Source: Nocardiopsis kunsanensis DSM 44524 (lineage in GTDB: Bacteria > Actinomycetota > Actinomycetes > Streptosporangiales > Streptosporangiaceae). Taken from it: DNA of 64,000 nucleotides. Shown here one piece after another: positions 8,928-17,578 of the stretch. Location of the stretch: positions 222,054 through 286,053 of the forward strand of contig NZ_ANAY01000011.1 of NCBI RefSeq assembly GCF_000340965.1, written 5' to 3'. Within the stretch, counting starts at the first letter, position 1, and each line of letters opens with the position of its first letter. The position numbers and the translations under genes are program-made. The notes beneath the pieces were generated by a model. The model made no database searches. It had not been told where the DNA came from and saw only the letters and a program-made list of their open reading frames with translations.

Positions 8928-9296
8928 CTACTTGCCGGTCCCGGTTCCGCCCCCGCGGGTGCTGCTTCCGCTGCCGCCGCTGTCGTTGGAGCTACCGCCG
9001 CCACCGAAGAAGAAGAAACCGCCGCCGCCACCGCTGCTGCTACCGCTACCGCTGCCGTTGCAGTCGTCCGCTGCCGGGGAGGCCGTCGGGGACGGAGAGA
9101 TCGTCGGAACGGGGGAGGCCGTGGGGGACGGGGAGGCCGCTGCGTTCGAGTTGTTGTCCCGGCGATCGCAGTCGTCGTCCGAGCTTCCTCCGCACGCGGA
9201 GAGCAGCAGGGTCAGGGCCAGTGCCCCTCCGCACAACAGGGAGGTCTTGATCTTGTTCGATCGGGGCGCTGGGGCCCCGCGCATGGGGTCGACCAT
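8928..9296 (-). CDS. low-complexity Gly/Ser lipoprotein with FFFF block
   Basis: About 122 residues. Start taken at the ATG at 9296 (GAGG 9 nt upstream); 9305 is an alternative. A basic n-region (RSNKIK) precedes a hydrophobic stretch and lipobox LLLSAC, so the mature protein would be a lipid-anchored exported protein. After the Cys comes GGSSDDDCDRRDNNSN, then a Pro/Ser/Thr linker with TASP repeats, a second Cys region, and a Gly/Ser tract interrupted by GGGFFFFGGG. At this operon position other actinobacteria usually carry a DUF4247 lipoprotein; this sequence does not look like that family. A cysteine pair (DDDC and DDC) could form a disulfide. Function unknown. Confidence 0.72.
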   Translation of the reverse strand: MVDPMRGAPAPRSNKIKTSLLCGGALALTLLLSACGGSSDDDCDRRDNNSNAAASPSPTASPVPTISPSPTASPAADDCNGSGSGSSSGGGGGFFFFGGGGSSNDSGGSGSSTRGGGTGTGK

Positions 9297-9315
9297 GATG
9301 GGCATCCTCGAAATC

Positions 9316-9822
9316 TCAGGGGATCAGTGTGGCGGCGGTGGTCACCAACTCGCCACTCTGCGGATATACGTGCCAGGTGGTCCATCGCACCGGCCCACCC
9401 TGCTCGGAGGACAGGTGCAGTGCGGTCACCGCGATCGGGTCCCCCGGGAAAGTGACCAGGAGCCCGCCGGATGTGTCGGCCACCTCGCGGTGCAGGACAT
9501 CCACCCGGCGGGTCAGGTCGGAGTGGGAGAGGTTGTGCACGGACGACGAGAACCGGTAGTGGCCCGCTGGGGTCTCGGTGGGATCACCCTGCTCGGGCAG
9601 ACCCCCTTCCACACCGGGCAGACAGGCCACCGTCTCCACCAGCTCACCGTTCGCCGACCGTACGACGGCCTGATGGGAAGCGCCCAGAACCCGGAGTTCG
9701 ACCGTGGCCCCGCGCACCCGGCAGGTGCGGGTGGCCAGCGGTTCGACCACCGGGTGGTCCAGGGTCCACACCAGGTCGTCGGCCTTGGTGTCGACGAAGG
9801 GCGCGCTGATGTTCGTGTGCAC
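9316..9822 (-). CDS. DUF2617 family protein
   Basis: 168 residues from a GTG at 9822 that overlaps the end of the DUF4178 gene, implying translational coupling. No signal peptide or membrane helix. It begins VHTNISAPFVDTKADDLVW and contains LRVLGASHQAVV and the FSSSVHNLSHSDLTRRVDVL region, consistent with DUF2617, a family known almost only from this operon type. Predicted cytoplasmic. No catalytic residues can be assigned. The start is inferred from context, as the ribosome site (GGGAG) is about 11 nt away. Confidence 0.75.
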   Translation of the reverse strand: MHTNISAPFVDTKADDLVWTLDHPVVEPLATRTCRVRGATVELRVLGASHQAVVRSANGELVETVACLPGVEGGLPEQGDPTETPAGHYRFSSSVHNLSHSDLTRRVDVLHREVADTSGGLLVTFPGDPIAVTALHLSSEQGGPVRWTTWHVYPQSGELVTTAATLIP

Positions 9823-9829
9823 GGTCTGC

Positions 9830-10435
9830 TCAGCTCCCGGGATAGATGGTGAAGGTGCCGGGCATGATCGGCTTCCCGGTGCTGGCCTCCCAGCTGCCGT
9901 GGTCGAAACGCTCGAAGGACAGCAGGCTGCCGTCGTCCGCTTCGTAGTCGACGTAGTCGAGGCCGCCCTCGGGCCTGAGGCCCGTGGTGCCCTCGGAACG
10001 GTAGGAACCGGTGCCCTTCTCCTGGAGCTTGTAGACGGTGCCCTCGACCTCCATGCTCCTGCCCTGGGGCACGAGGTCGAGGTCGGGACGGGCGGCCCAC
10101 AGGGACAGCTGCAGGTCGGGGTCCTCCTCGACCGCCAGCCAGCGGCGGCCGCCCTCGACCTCCAGGAAGTGTTCGGCCCACACCGCTCCACCCTCGGACA
10201 GACGCAGCGAGCCGCGGATCCAGGTGCGTTCGTGGCCCCAGTCGATCATGTCGCCGGCCTTGACACCGCGGGGGTCGCCCTCGGTCTCGGTGGTTGTGGC
10301 GAAGGGGTCGGCCGGGCCGGACGTTTTGACGGGCTCTTGGCTCTGTTGTGTCTTCGCGCGCTGTTTGTAGAGCATGATCCCCACGACGATGGCAACGACG
10401 AGCAGGATGACTAGCAGCACGAATTCGATGGTCAA
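9830..10435 (-). CDS. membrane-anchored DUF4178 protein
   Basis: 201 residues, probably from a TTG at 10435 preceded by GAGG; the longer frame to 10615 gives an Arg/Pro leader with poor coding character. One N-terminal helix (EFVLLVILLVVAIVVGIML) is followed by a soluble domain with GDMIDWGHERTWIRGSL, GGRRWLAVEEDPDLQLSLW and DYVDYEADDGSLLSFERFDHGSWEA, the pattern of DUF4178 (a compact beta-rich domain). This is the first gene of the DUF4178-DUF2617-lipoprotein-DUF350-speE-like operon. Its role in envelope or polyamine-linked stress is only inferred from the conserved neighbourhood. Confidence 0.78.
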   Translation of the reverse strand: MTIEFVLLVILLVVAIVVGIMLYKQRAKTQQSQEPVKTSGPADPFATTTETEGDPRGVKAGDMIDWGHERTWIRGSLRLSEGGAVWAEHFLEVEGGRRWLAVEEDPDLQLSLWAARPDLDLVPQGRSMEVEGTVYKLQEKGTGSYRSEGTTGLRPEGGLDYVDYEADDGSLLSFERFDHGSWEASTGKPIMPGTFTIYPGS

Positions 10436-10642
10436 GGTTCCTCGTTTCGTGGTCTTACGCGTTGAGCGTGGGGGCGACCAGGGGGCAGGGGGTCGCTGGG
10501 TCGGCCGCGTGGCCGCGGCACTGTCCTGTACTGGGTCGGATGCCGGAGAACGGCTTTCGGTTCCGTTCGTGACCTGATCGGGACAGAAGAAATCGCCCGA
10601 CGGGGAACTTCCCACGGACGGTGCCCGTTGGAGATGGCCCCG

Positions 10643-11497
10643 TCACCTCAGGTGTGGATCTCCGGTCTCCACTGGCAGGCTCTCGTCACTTCCCCAGCGG
10701 CTCCAGGACCCCGGGTACAAACGTGCGCCGACCACACCCGCGTGCTCGAGGGCGAGCAGGTCATGGCAAGCGGTCACTCCAGAACCACAATAGGCGGTGA
10801 CCGTTTCGGCCGTGTCAGCGCCCAGGGCGGAGAAGCGTTCCCACAGGATCTCGGGGGCCGCGAGGAACCCTTCGCTGTCGAGGTTGTCCTGCCAGGTGGC
10901 GCTGCGGGCACCCGGGACATGGCCGGGGCGGGCGTCGACAGGGGCGGGCTGCTCGCCGGTGTAGCGGCCGTACGTACGGGCGTCGAGGAGCAGGTGCCCG
11001 GGGTCCCCGATGCGCGAACTCACGGTCCCGGTGCCGGCGACGCGGTCGGACGGCCAGGGCACGGGTGTGCGCCCGGCGGGTACGGGGGTGACCTCACCGG
11101 TCTCCAGAGGGCCTTCCCAGGCCTGGACACCGCCGTCGAGGAAGGCTGCCGGGGTTCCGAGCACGCGCAGCATCCACACCAGTCGCGCAGCCACCGAGCC
11201 GCCGGCGTCGTCGTAGGCGACCACAGCGGACCGGTCGCCGACACCGAGGCGGCCCAGGGCGGTGGCGAAGTCCTCGGGGGAGGGGAGCGGATGGCGGCCT
11301 CCCTCGGAATTCGCGGGCGCAGCGAGGTCGGTGTCGACGTCGGCGAAGACCGCGCCCGGCAGGTGACCGCCGAGGTGGGCATCCCGTCCGGAACGGCCGT
11401 CCAAGTACCAGCGTGTGTCGACGACGACCACACGGTCGCGGTGGTCGCGCAGCCAGTCGGCCGACACGGCCACGGGCAGGTTCTGGGGTTGGCTCAT
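10643..11497 (-). CDS. sseA: two-domain rhodanese / thiosulfate-3-mercaptopyruvate sulfurtransferase
   Basis: 284 residues with two rhodanese domains. The N-terminal domain (VSADWLRDHRDRVVVVDTRW, then GHLPGAVFADVD) lacks a catalytic cysteine loop. The C-terminal domain has the active-site loop AYCGSGVTACHDLLALEH; the CGSGVTA form is typical of SseA-type enzymes that move sulfane sulfur from 3-mercaptopyruvate or thiosulfate to cyanide or thiols. ATG start 9 nt after the preceding membrane-protein gene, so it is the third gene of a small minus-strand operon. Substrate preference cannot be decided here. Confidence 0.88.
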   Translation of the reverse strand: MSQPQNLPVAVSADWLRDHRDRVVVVDTRWYLDGRSGRDAHLGGHLPGAVFADVDTDLAAPANSEGGRHPLPSPEDFATALGRLGVGDRSAVVAYDDAGGSVAARLVWMLRVLGTPAAFLDGGVQAWEGPLETGEVTPVPAGRTPVPWPSDRVAGTGTVSSRIGDPGHLLLDARTYGRYTGEQPAPVDARPGHVPGARSATWQDNLDSEGFLAAPEILWERFSALGADTAETVTAYCGSGVTACHDLLALEHAGVVGARLYPGSWSRWGSDESLPVETGDPHLR

Positions 11498-11506
11498 GAA
11501 CCCAGC

Positions 11507-11950
11507 TTAGGAGGCGGGTGGTGTCTCTCGCCGATCCTCGCTGTGGACCTTGAGGATCCACCACAGGCCCAGGACCGGCAGGGCCAACGGGATGAACAGG
11601 TATCCGCTGCCGAAGTTCGACCAGACCGTGTCGTCGGGGAAACCCGCGCTCCAGAACACCGTCAGTGCACCGACGGCGAGTACACCTGCCGTCTCCACGG
11701 ACACGCACACCAGCGCGACCATGCGGGAGGTGCGCCCTGCCCGGGCCAGCCCGACGGCGGCCACGAAGTACAGGGCCCCGGCGAGCACCGACAACCCGTA
11801 GGCCAGCGGTGCCTCGTCGAACCGGGTGAGAAGTTGGTAGGTACCGCGTGCGGTGGCGGCCAGGGCGAAGACCGCGTACACGGCCACGAGCAGGCGTCCC
11901 GGGCCGGAGCGCAGCGTGGTACCGGTCGTGGTCGCGGCGGTCTCAGACAA
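11507..11950 (-). CDS. small four-helix membrane protein, unknown
   Basis: 147 residues, TTG start at 11950 with GGAG 5 nt upstream, overlapping the previous gene's stop by 8 nt. Four hydrophobic helices (LLVAVYAVFALAATARGTYQ; LSVLAGALYFVAAVGLA; MVALVCVSVETAGVLAVGAL; YLFIPLALPVLGLWWIL) and a short charged C-terminus. It resembles the uncharacterised integral membrane proteins commonly found in actinomycete genomes; no functional motif is visible. Coupled to the gene on each side. Confidence 0.68.
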   Translation of the reverse strand: MSETAATTTGTTLRSGPGRLLVAVYAVFALAATARGTYQLLTRFDEAPLAYGLSVLAGALYFVAAVGLARAGRTSRMVALVCVSVETAGVLAVGALTVFWSAGFPDDTVWSNFGSGYLFIPLALPVLGLWWILKVHSEDRRETPPAS

Positions 11951-12305
11951 CGGGGCTCCAGAGCTGCTCGATGCGGACCAGCAGCACGGGGAGGACGAAA
12001 CACGCGAAGGCGATGACGGCCGGTCCCCACTTGCTGCGTTCCATGAAACCCCACACCGCGCAGGCGGGCGGCAGGAGGGCGATGGTGGCCAGGTAGGAGA
12101 TCAGCATGGGGAGTTCGTCGGGGCGGTCACCGCCGACCATGGTGGCGACGGCGGCTCCGACCTGGCCGAGGACGAGCAGCCACAGCACGCCCATGCCGAT
12201 GAGGTGGGGGACCAGCATGGGCCGGTCCTGGAAGAAGGAGACCAGACACCAGACGGCCACGCCCAGCGACACCATCTGGATCGTCATGGTGAGCCAGTCG
12301 ACCAC
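11943..12305 (-). CDS. small membrane protein, unknown
   Basis: 120 residues from a GTG at 12305 with GGAGG just upstream. About four hydrophobic helices (TIQMVSLGVAVWCLVSFF; LIGMGVLWLLVLGQVGAAVA; LISYLATIALLPPACAVWGF; VIAFACFVLPVLLVRIEQL). The EQLWSPVV C-terminus and general layout are those of many small actinobacterial membrane proteins. It is translationally coupled to the next membrane protein, and the pair precedes a rhodanese, so an envelope role linked to sulfur chemistry is possible but speculative. Confidence 0.65.
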   Translation of the reverse strand: MVDWLTMTIQMVSLGVAVWCLVSFFQDRPMLVPHLIGMGVLWLLVLGQVGAAVATMVGGDRPDELPMLISYLATIALLPPACAVWGFMERSKWGPAVIAFACFVLPVLLVRIEQLWSPVV

Positions 12306-12497
12306 GCCGCCTCCGTTCCAGAGAACCACACGTCCGCCCGTGTCAGCGGTCCGCTCCTGCCAACGACACAGCGTAGTACTTTGCGGCCACCGTCCGGTAC
12401 GGGGGTGCGGGCCCCTGGCAGTTCCGGCACATCGAGAGTGCGCGCGGCCGGACACCGACAGCCGGTTCAGGTGGAGGGCGGCCTGACACCGAAGGGG

Positions 12498-12929
12498 TCA
12501 GTGGCGCCAGGTGAAGACGTCGGCCTCTGCGGAGACCAGCTGTGCGTCGGAGGCCCCGAACTGCGCCACCTGCACCCCGACCCAGTGGCCGACCGCGAGG
12601 GCGCCCTTCCAGTGGTAGGTGAAGCGGCCGTGCCCGGCGGAGTGCACCGTCCCCAGGGCCGGGCGCTCGCGCCGGATCCGGCCGCCCTGCTCCCCGGCAG
12701 GCTCGAACTCCGCCGCACGCAACTGCACTTCGGTCCCGGGGGTGGTTCCACGCAGGACCACACCCACGGAGAGGTCGTAGAGCACGCCGCCGAGGGCCTC
12801 GGGACCCGTCCCGGCCAGGGCGGAGATCGAGACCAAGCCGTCGTCACGCCGGTCGAAGCCGACGTCGTGCCACTCACCAGGGCGGAGCTGGAGTTCGCTG
12901 GACCTGACGAAACAGTGGTGTCCGGGCAT
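12498..12929 (-). CDS. conserved-looking cytoplasmic protein, unknown
   Basis: 143 residues from an ATG at 12929 with GAGGAGG 6 nt upstream, a strong ribosome site. No signal or membrane helix. The sequence is beta-strand-like: LQLRPGEWHDVGFDRRDDGL, SVGVVLRGTTPGTEVQLRAAEF, then an alternating C-terminal half with FTYHWKGALAVGHWVGVQV and ending ADVFTWRH. I do not recognise it. It is divergent from the NAD(P)HX repair gene and faces the membrane-protein/rhodanese operon. Confidence 0.6.
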   Translation of the reverse strand: MPGHHCFVRSSELQLRPGEWHDVGFDRRDDGLVSISALAGTGPEALGGVLYDLSVGVVLRGTTPGTEVQLRAAEFEPAGEQGGRIRRERPALGTVHSAGHGRFTYHWKGALAVGHWVGVQVAQFGASDAQLVSAEADVFTWRH

Positions 12930-13077
12930 CGCTGTCCTCCTCGCGAGCGGGCGTGGGCACCGCCAGCATGGCCGCCGAAGGGTGCGGTGGCAATGACCGG
13001 CCTGCGTGTGTGGCGGTGCCGGAGGCCGGTGGTTGCTGCGGGACGATGGATGACCGACCGATCCCGGAGGTGGAGCC

Positions 13078-14598
13078 GTGCTCAACGCGCACACTGTCGA
13101 CGTCGTCCGCGAAGCCGAGGGCGCCCTCATGGCGCGTCTGCCGGAAGGGACGCTCATGCGCCGGGCCGCGACCGGTCTTGCGGTGGAGTGCGCCCGACTG
13201 TTGCCGTCGGTGTACGGGGCACGCATCGTGCTCATGGTCGGCAGCGGCGACAACGGCGGCGACGCCCTGTACGCCGGGGCCGGCCTCGCCCGGCGCGGCG
13301 CCATGGTCCGTGCCCTGACCGCCGGGTCGCGGGTGCACGATGCGGGCGCGGCGGCGCTGCGTGCGGTGGGCGGACGTGTGCGGGCCTTCACCGGTTCCGG
13401 GGCCGACGGCGCGGACCTGTTCGGCGCGGACCTGATCGTCGACGGGCTGCTCGGTATCGGTGGACGCGGCGGGCTGCGCGAACCCCACGCGGAACTCGCC
13501 GCCCAGGCGGCCAACGCACCCGCGCCCGTGGTGGCGGTCGACCTGCCCAGCGGGATCGACGCCGACACCGGTGAAGTGGCCGGGCACGCGGTGCGCGCCG
13601 ACCTCACCGTCACCTTCGGTACCCACAAACCGGGTCTCTTCATCGACCCCGGCTCCGAACGGGCCGGACGGGTGCGGCTGGTCGACATCGGGCTCGGCCC
13701 CGAGCTGCCGGGGTCGGACGTCCTGCGTCCACAGGCTGTGGACATCGCCGGGCTCCTCCCGGGATCCGGGGCCGAGGCCGACAAGTACCGCCGGGGCGTA
13801 CTCGCGATCCGCGCCGGATCGGACCGTTTCCGGGGCGCCGCCGTGCTCGCAGTGGGCGGCGCGCTGCGCACCGGTGTGGGCATGGTCAAGTACGGCGGTC
13901 CCGAGCGTGTGACGGACCAGGTGCTCGCACGCTGGCCCGAGACCGTCGCCGTTCCGTTGGACCCGCGCCGGAGCACCGACCTCGGTCCCGGGCGAGCGGC
14001 CGCCGTCGTCGTCGGCTCCGGGCGCGGCACCGACTCCGGCGAGGCCGACGAGCTGGAGGCCGTACTCGACAGCGACCTCCCGGTACTCGTGGACGCCGAC
14101 GGGCTCACCCTGATGTCCGGGAAGGACGGCCGCGGCCTCGCCGACCGGGTACGGGACCGCTCCGCACCGACCCTGTTGACCCCGCACGCCGGGGAACTCG
14201 CCCGTTTGCTGGGTGACGTGGACCGCGGGGACGTGGAGGCCCGCCGCCTGGAGCACGCCCGCCGCGCCGCCCGCTCCTTCGGGTGCGCGGTGCTCCTCAA
14301 GGGCTCGACCACGGTGATCGCGCACCCGGACGCGCCGGCCGTCGTCAACCCCACCGGAACCCCGCTGCTGGCCAGCGCCGGAACCGGGGACGTGCTCTCC
14401 GGGGCGGTCGGCGCGCTGCTGGCGAGCGGTGTCCCGGTGGTGGAAGCGGCCCTGTGCGGTGCCTACCTGCACGGGCGTGCCGCACGGTTGGCGCACGGAG
14501 GGGCGCCGATCAGCGCATCGGACCTGCTGGACGGGCTCCCGCTCGCCATCGCCGAGGCCCGCCGTGCCGGTCGCCCCGGGGACCACCACGAGGGCTGA
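13078..14598 (+). CDS. nnr: bifunctional NAD(P)HX epimerase / ADP-dependent NAD(P)HX dehydratase
   Basis: 506 residues; GTG start with GGAGGTGGAG upstream. Residues about 1-215 are the YjeF_N epimerase domain, with VGSGDNGGDALYAGAGLARRG and LPSGIDADTG. Residues about 225-506 are the carbohydrate-kinase-like dehydratase domain, with VGSGRGTD, LVDADGLTL, LTPHAGELARLLG and the nucleotide-binding block SAGTGDVLSGAVGALLA. Together they repair hydrated NADH/NADPH, epimerising S/R-NADHX and dehydrating it with ADP. Length matches other bacterial fusions. A housekeeping metabolite-repair enzyme with no operon partner here. Confidence 0.93.
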   Translation: MLNAHTVDVVREAEGALMARLPEGTLMRRAATGLAVECARLLPSVYGARIVLMVGSGDNGGDALYAGAGLARRGAMVRALTAGSRVHDAGAAALRAVGGRVRAFTGSGADGADLFGADLIVDGLLGIGGRGGLREPHAELAAQAANAPAPVVAVDLPSGIDADTGEVAGHAVRADLTVTFGTHKPGLFIDPGSERAGRVRLVDIGLGPELPGSDVLRPQAVDIAGLLPGSGAEADKYRRGVLAIRAGSDRFRGAAVLAVGGALRTGVGMVKYGGPERVTDQVLARWPETVAVPLDPRRSTDLGPGRAAAVVVGSGRGTDSGEADELEAVLDSDLPVLVDADGLTLMSGKDGRGLADRVRDRSAPTLLTPHAGELARLLGDVDRGDVEARRLEHARRAARSFGCAVLLKGSTTVIAHPDAPAVVNPTGTPLLASAGTGDVLSGAVGALLASGVPVVEAALCGAYLHGRAARLAHGGAPISASDLLDGLPLAIAEARRAGRPGDHHEG

Positions 14599-14645
14599 CC
14601 CGGGCACGCCCCGGGGCGCCCCTCCGGCCTGCGGAGCGGTCCGGG

Positions 14646-15131
14646 TCAGAGCCCGCGGAGCGCGTCGAGGCCGCGCCGGACGATGTCGGTGATGAAGTAG
14701 TCGCCGGGGTCGCGCTCGTCGCGCAGCCGGTACACGAGTGAGTCGTCCACCCACATGTACTCGGTGTGTTTGTCCTGCTCCAGCTGTGGGGCCTGCAGGT
14801 CCCCCTCGACCCGCACCAGGTAGTCGACCTCGTGGCGTGTGAGCCCGTCGCCCGGATCCCAGTCGATGGTGAACAGTTCGGCGAGGACCTCGCTCACACG
14901 CCACCCGGTCTCCTCGGTGACCTCTCTGGCCAGGCCCTGGAGCATGGACTCGCCGGGCTCGACGTGCCCGCCGACGATGTCCCAGCAGTGCGGGAAGACC
15001 TTGCGGTGGGGCGATCGCCGTTGTGTGAACACCCGTCCCCGGGGATCGGTGATCACCGCGCCCGCCACGTAGGTTCGGCCGTCGGAGGTGTCGGGGAACG
15101 TGATCCCCGGCGCGACCGTGATCCTGTCCAT
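14646..15131 (-). CDS. Nudix hydrolase
   Basis: 161 residues from an ATG at 15131 (GAGGAG directly upstream); a GTG at 15143 is a weaker alternative. The Nudix box is complete: G-H-V-E-P-G-E-S-M-L-Q-G-L-A-R-E-V-T-E-E, the metal-binding REVTEE included. The preceding FPHCWDIVGG and the RRSPHRKVFPH segment resemble small 8-oxo-dGTPase/IPP-isomerase-like Nudix proteins. Substrate not predictable. Convergent with the nnr gene and divergent from the PrsW-like gene. Confidence 0.85.
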   Translation of the reverse strand: MDRITVAPGITFPDTSDGRTYVAGAVITDPRGRVFTQRRSPHRKVFPHCWDIVGGHVEPGESMLQGLAREVTEETGWRVSEVLAELFTIDWDPGDGLTRHEVDYLVRVEGDLQAPQLEQDKHTEYMWVDDSLVYRLRDERDPGDYFITDIVRRGLDALRGL

Positions 15132-15391
15132 CCTGCTCCTCACTGCTCGTGTGCCCCGGTCAGCCTAGGAGAGATCGCAGGTGTGGGAGGACCGCACGCG
15201 GTGTTCTCCGTTCTCCGGGGCGGCCCCGGCCCTCCCGGCCCGAGCCCGCGGCGCCCTGACGCCGCGGGGCGGAGCTCCCGGCGGGTGCGGGGCGGGGCGC
15301 ACACGCAACGGGACGGGCGTGGCCCCGTCCCGAGACCCGCCGCTATGCTCGGGCGGGCCGAGCCGGGCCGAAACGCCCAGGAGGGTCGGCC

Positions 15392-17578
15392 GTGTCGTAT
15401 ACGCCCCCCGGTACGAGGACCTTCATGGAAGACCAGGCGATGCTGACCCGAGACCTCGTGTTGCGGGTCTGCGCCGGACCGAGCGAGCTCGACCCCGCAT
15501 GGATCCGTTCCGACGGGAAGGTCACGACACCCTTCCTCGTGCCCCGCGACCGCAACCTCGTGCAGGCGATCATCGACGCCGGGCGCGCAACGGGCGTGGA
15601 CCGACTCCTGGTCTGTCGCACCCGGCCGCAGCACTCCTACGAACCGGTCACCCAGATCCCCCTGGACACCGATGTCCTCATCGACCTCGTCCGGGGATGG
15701 GGACGTGAGCCGACCGATTTCCTCGTGTGTGTGGAGGACTTCTCCGCCGCCGTCCTGGTCACCTCCACCGAACTGACCGTCGCCGCCGGCCCGGCCGACT
15801 TCGTGCGCGAACTGGTCGGCGCCGACATCCCCCAGGCCCGGCGCAGGTTCGGCAACCGGGCCCGTGCCGAGGGCGGCCCCGAGCTCCAGCGCGCCGCGCA
15901 GACCTACCGGTGCCTGCCTGCGAACGCCAAGCACGCCCGTTCCCGGGGGCCCGGGCCCGACCCGGCCGAACGCATCGCCCGCGGTGTCAGCGGTTTCAGG
16001 GAGAACGCACCCGGGGCCGTACGCGCCGCACGTGCCCTGCGCGGTGCGTGGAGCTGGCTCATGATCGCCGCGCTCCTGGCGGTGCCGTGGTTCCTGCCTG
16101 AGCTGGGTGTGGCCCTGCCGGTGCTGTTGACCACCTACCTGCTGCTGTTCCAGATCTCCTGGGCCGCGCGCTCGCGCACCGTCGCGTTCGCGACCCTGTT
16201 GCGCTTCACCGCCGTCGGGTTCGTTCTCGTGTGGCCCCTGGCCCTGGTCGAGGGGACGCTCGCCGGGGTGCTCGGTCTTGACCCCTCCGGTGTGTACGCC
16301 CACACCTACATCGCCGTCACCGTGGAGGAACTGGGCAAACTCGCCCCGCTCCTGCTCGTTCCCGTGTTCGCGCACCGGAGGACCCGCCGGCTGGCCGCCG
16401 TGGACCACCTGTTGCTCGCCGCCGCCACCGGGGCCGGGTTCCAGCTGGCCGAACGCCTCTTCGTCCGGATCCCTCCCGGCGCCGACGGGCCCATGGCCAC
16501 GGGCGGGATCCTGCTGCCCGGCAGCGGGCTCGTGGCCGGGGCGGGGGAGGACCTCACCGTGTTCGCCGGCCACGCCGTCACCAGCGGACTCCTCGGCGGT
16601 GCGCTCGGGCTCGCGATCGTCGGACGCCGGGGATGGCTGTGGACACTGCCGGTGCTCGCGGCCGCCGTCGCCCACCTCGACCACCTGGCGTTCAACGCAC
16701 AGGTGTCCGGCGCCGCGCTGCACCCGGCGACCGAGGTCGTGCACACCCTTCTGGGCGGGGGCTCCCTCACGGTCGGGTTCCTGTTCCTGCTGCTCGTGTG
16801 CGCTGTGGCCACGGATTACCGGCTCATCGCGACCGCCGCGGAGTCCACCCCGCCGCTGCCCGGGCAGCCGCCCATGGCGCCGTTGCGCCGCTGGACGCGC
16901 GGTCGTTCGGTGGCGTGGCGTGTGCGGGTACCGGCCGACATCGCTCCCACGTTCCGGCGCATGGCCCTGTGGTGGGTGGAGCTGCCCACGGTGCTCGCCA
17001 CGACCGTGTCGATCATCGTGCACGAGCTCACCGTCGCTCTGATCGCTCTGCGCCGCGGCCCTGCCGTGTACTGCGACACGTTGCGGTTCCTGCGGTGGCG
17101 GCGCGCCAACGCGATGGGGGAGGCCCGTTCGCGCGGGCGCGAGTGGCGCCACTACCCGTCCGAGGACGAACTGACCCGCGGGGCACGCGACCTCGCCCGC
17201 CGGATCGGCCTGGCCGCCACAGGGGGGATCACCGGTGGGACGGCCCTCGCACTCGTGTTCCCTCTCGTTGACGCTCCGCCCCGGAGCGGCGGGGCCTACG
17301 CCCTCGGCGCGCTCACGCATCTGCAGCAGTGGCTGGCCGGTCTGGGCGCCGCGGACCAGGTGTGGGTGGCAACCGCTCTGGTCGCCGTGCTGAGCCTGCT
17401 CACCGTTGGGAACGGGGTCCCGCACGCGCACCCCAGGGCCGGTTCGTTCCTGCGTACCCCCACCGCGAACTCGGGTGCGGTGTTGGGGATGTTGGCCCCC
17501 GGACAGGTGGGGTACGCCGTCCCGAGCCTTGTCGGCCTGGTGCTGCCGCGCCGGATCGAGGGTCTCTTGTACCGCTGA
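15392..17578 (+). CDS. PrsW-family intramembrane metalloprotease-like protein with long N-terminal domain
   Basis: 728 residues; GTG start with GGAGG 7 nt upstream. Residues 1-215 form a soluble region (DLVLRVCAGPSELDPAWIRS; PTDFLVCVEDFSAAVLVTS) that I cannot assign. From about residue 220 there are ten or more hydrophobic helices. The PrsW-like motifs are VEELGKLAPLL (EE-x-x-K type, about residue 312), GAGFQLAERLF, VFAGHAVTSGLLGG and AHLDHLAFN, giving the acidic and histidine ligands expected for an intramembrane zinc protease. PrsW in Bacillus cleaves the anti-sigma factor RsiW. A further charged loop and two more helices follow to the C-terminus. Substrate unknown; monocistronic. Confidence 0.75.
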   Translation: MSYTPPGTRTFMEDQAMLTRDLVLRVCAGPSELDPAWIRSDGKVTTPFLVPRDRNLVQAIIDAGRATGVDRLLVCRTRPQHSYEPVTQIPLDTDVLIDLVRGWGREPTDFLVCVEDFSAAVLVTSTELTVAAGPADFVRELVGADIPQARRRFGNRARAEGGPELQRAAQTYRCLPANAKHARSRGPGPDPAERIARGVSGFRENAPGAVRAARALRGAWSWLMIAALLAVPWFLPELGVALPVLLTTYLLLFQISWAARSRTVAFATLLRFTAVGFVLVWPLALVEGTLAGVLGLDPSGVYAHTYIAVTVEELGKLAPLLLVPVFAHRRTRRLAAVDHLLLAAATGAGFQLAERLFVRIPPGADGPMATGGILLPGSGLVAGAGEDLTVFAGHAVTSGLLGGALGLAIVGRRGWLWTLPVLAAAVAHLDHLAFNAQVSGAALHPATEVVHTLLGGGSLTVGFLFLLLVCAVATDYRLIATAAESTPPLPGQPPMAPLRRWTRGRSVAWRVRVPADIAPTFRRMALWWVELPTVLATTVSIIVHELTVALIALRRGPAVYCDTLRFLRWRRANAMGEARSRGREWRHYPSEDELTRGARDLARRIGLAATGGITGGTALALVFPLVDAPPRSGGAYALGALTHLQQWLAGLGAADQVWVATALVAVLSLLTVGNGVPHAHPRAGSFLRTPTANSGAVLGMLAPGQVGYAVPSLVGLVLPRRIEGLLYR

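Noticed and set aside
12874..14904. Long minus-strand open frames opposite the NAD(P)HX repair gene
   Set aside because: The plus strand encodes a complete two-domain enzyme; the antisense frames are low-complexity and unrelated to any family I know.
15140..17431. Open frame of about 760 codons opposite the PrsW-like gene
   Set aside because: Gly/Gln/Arg/Pro-rich antisense shadow; no start signal and no domain.
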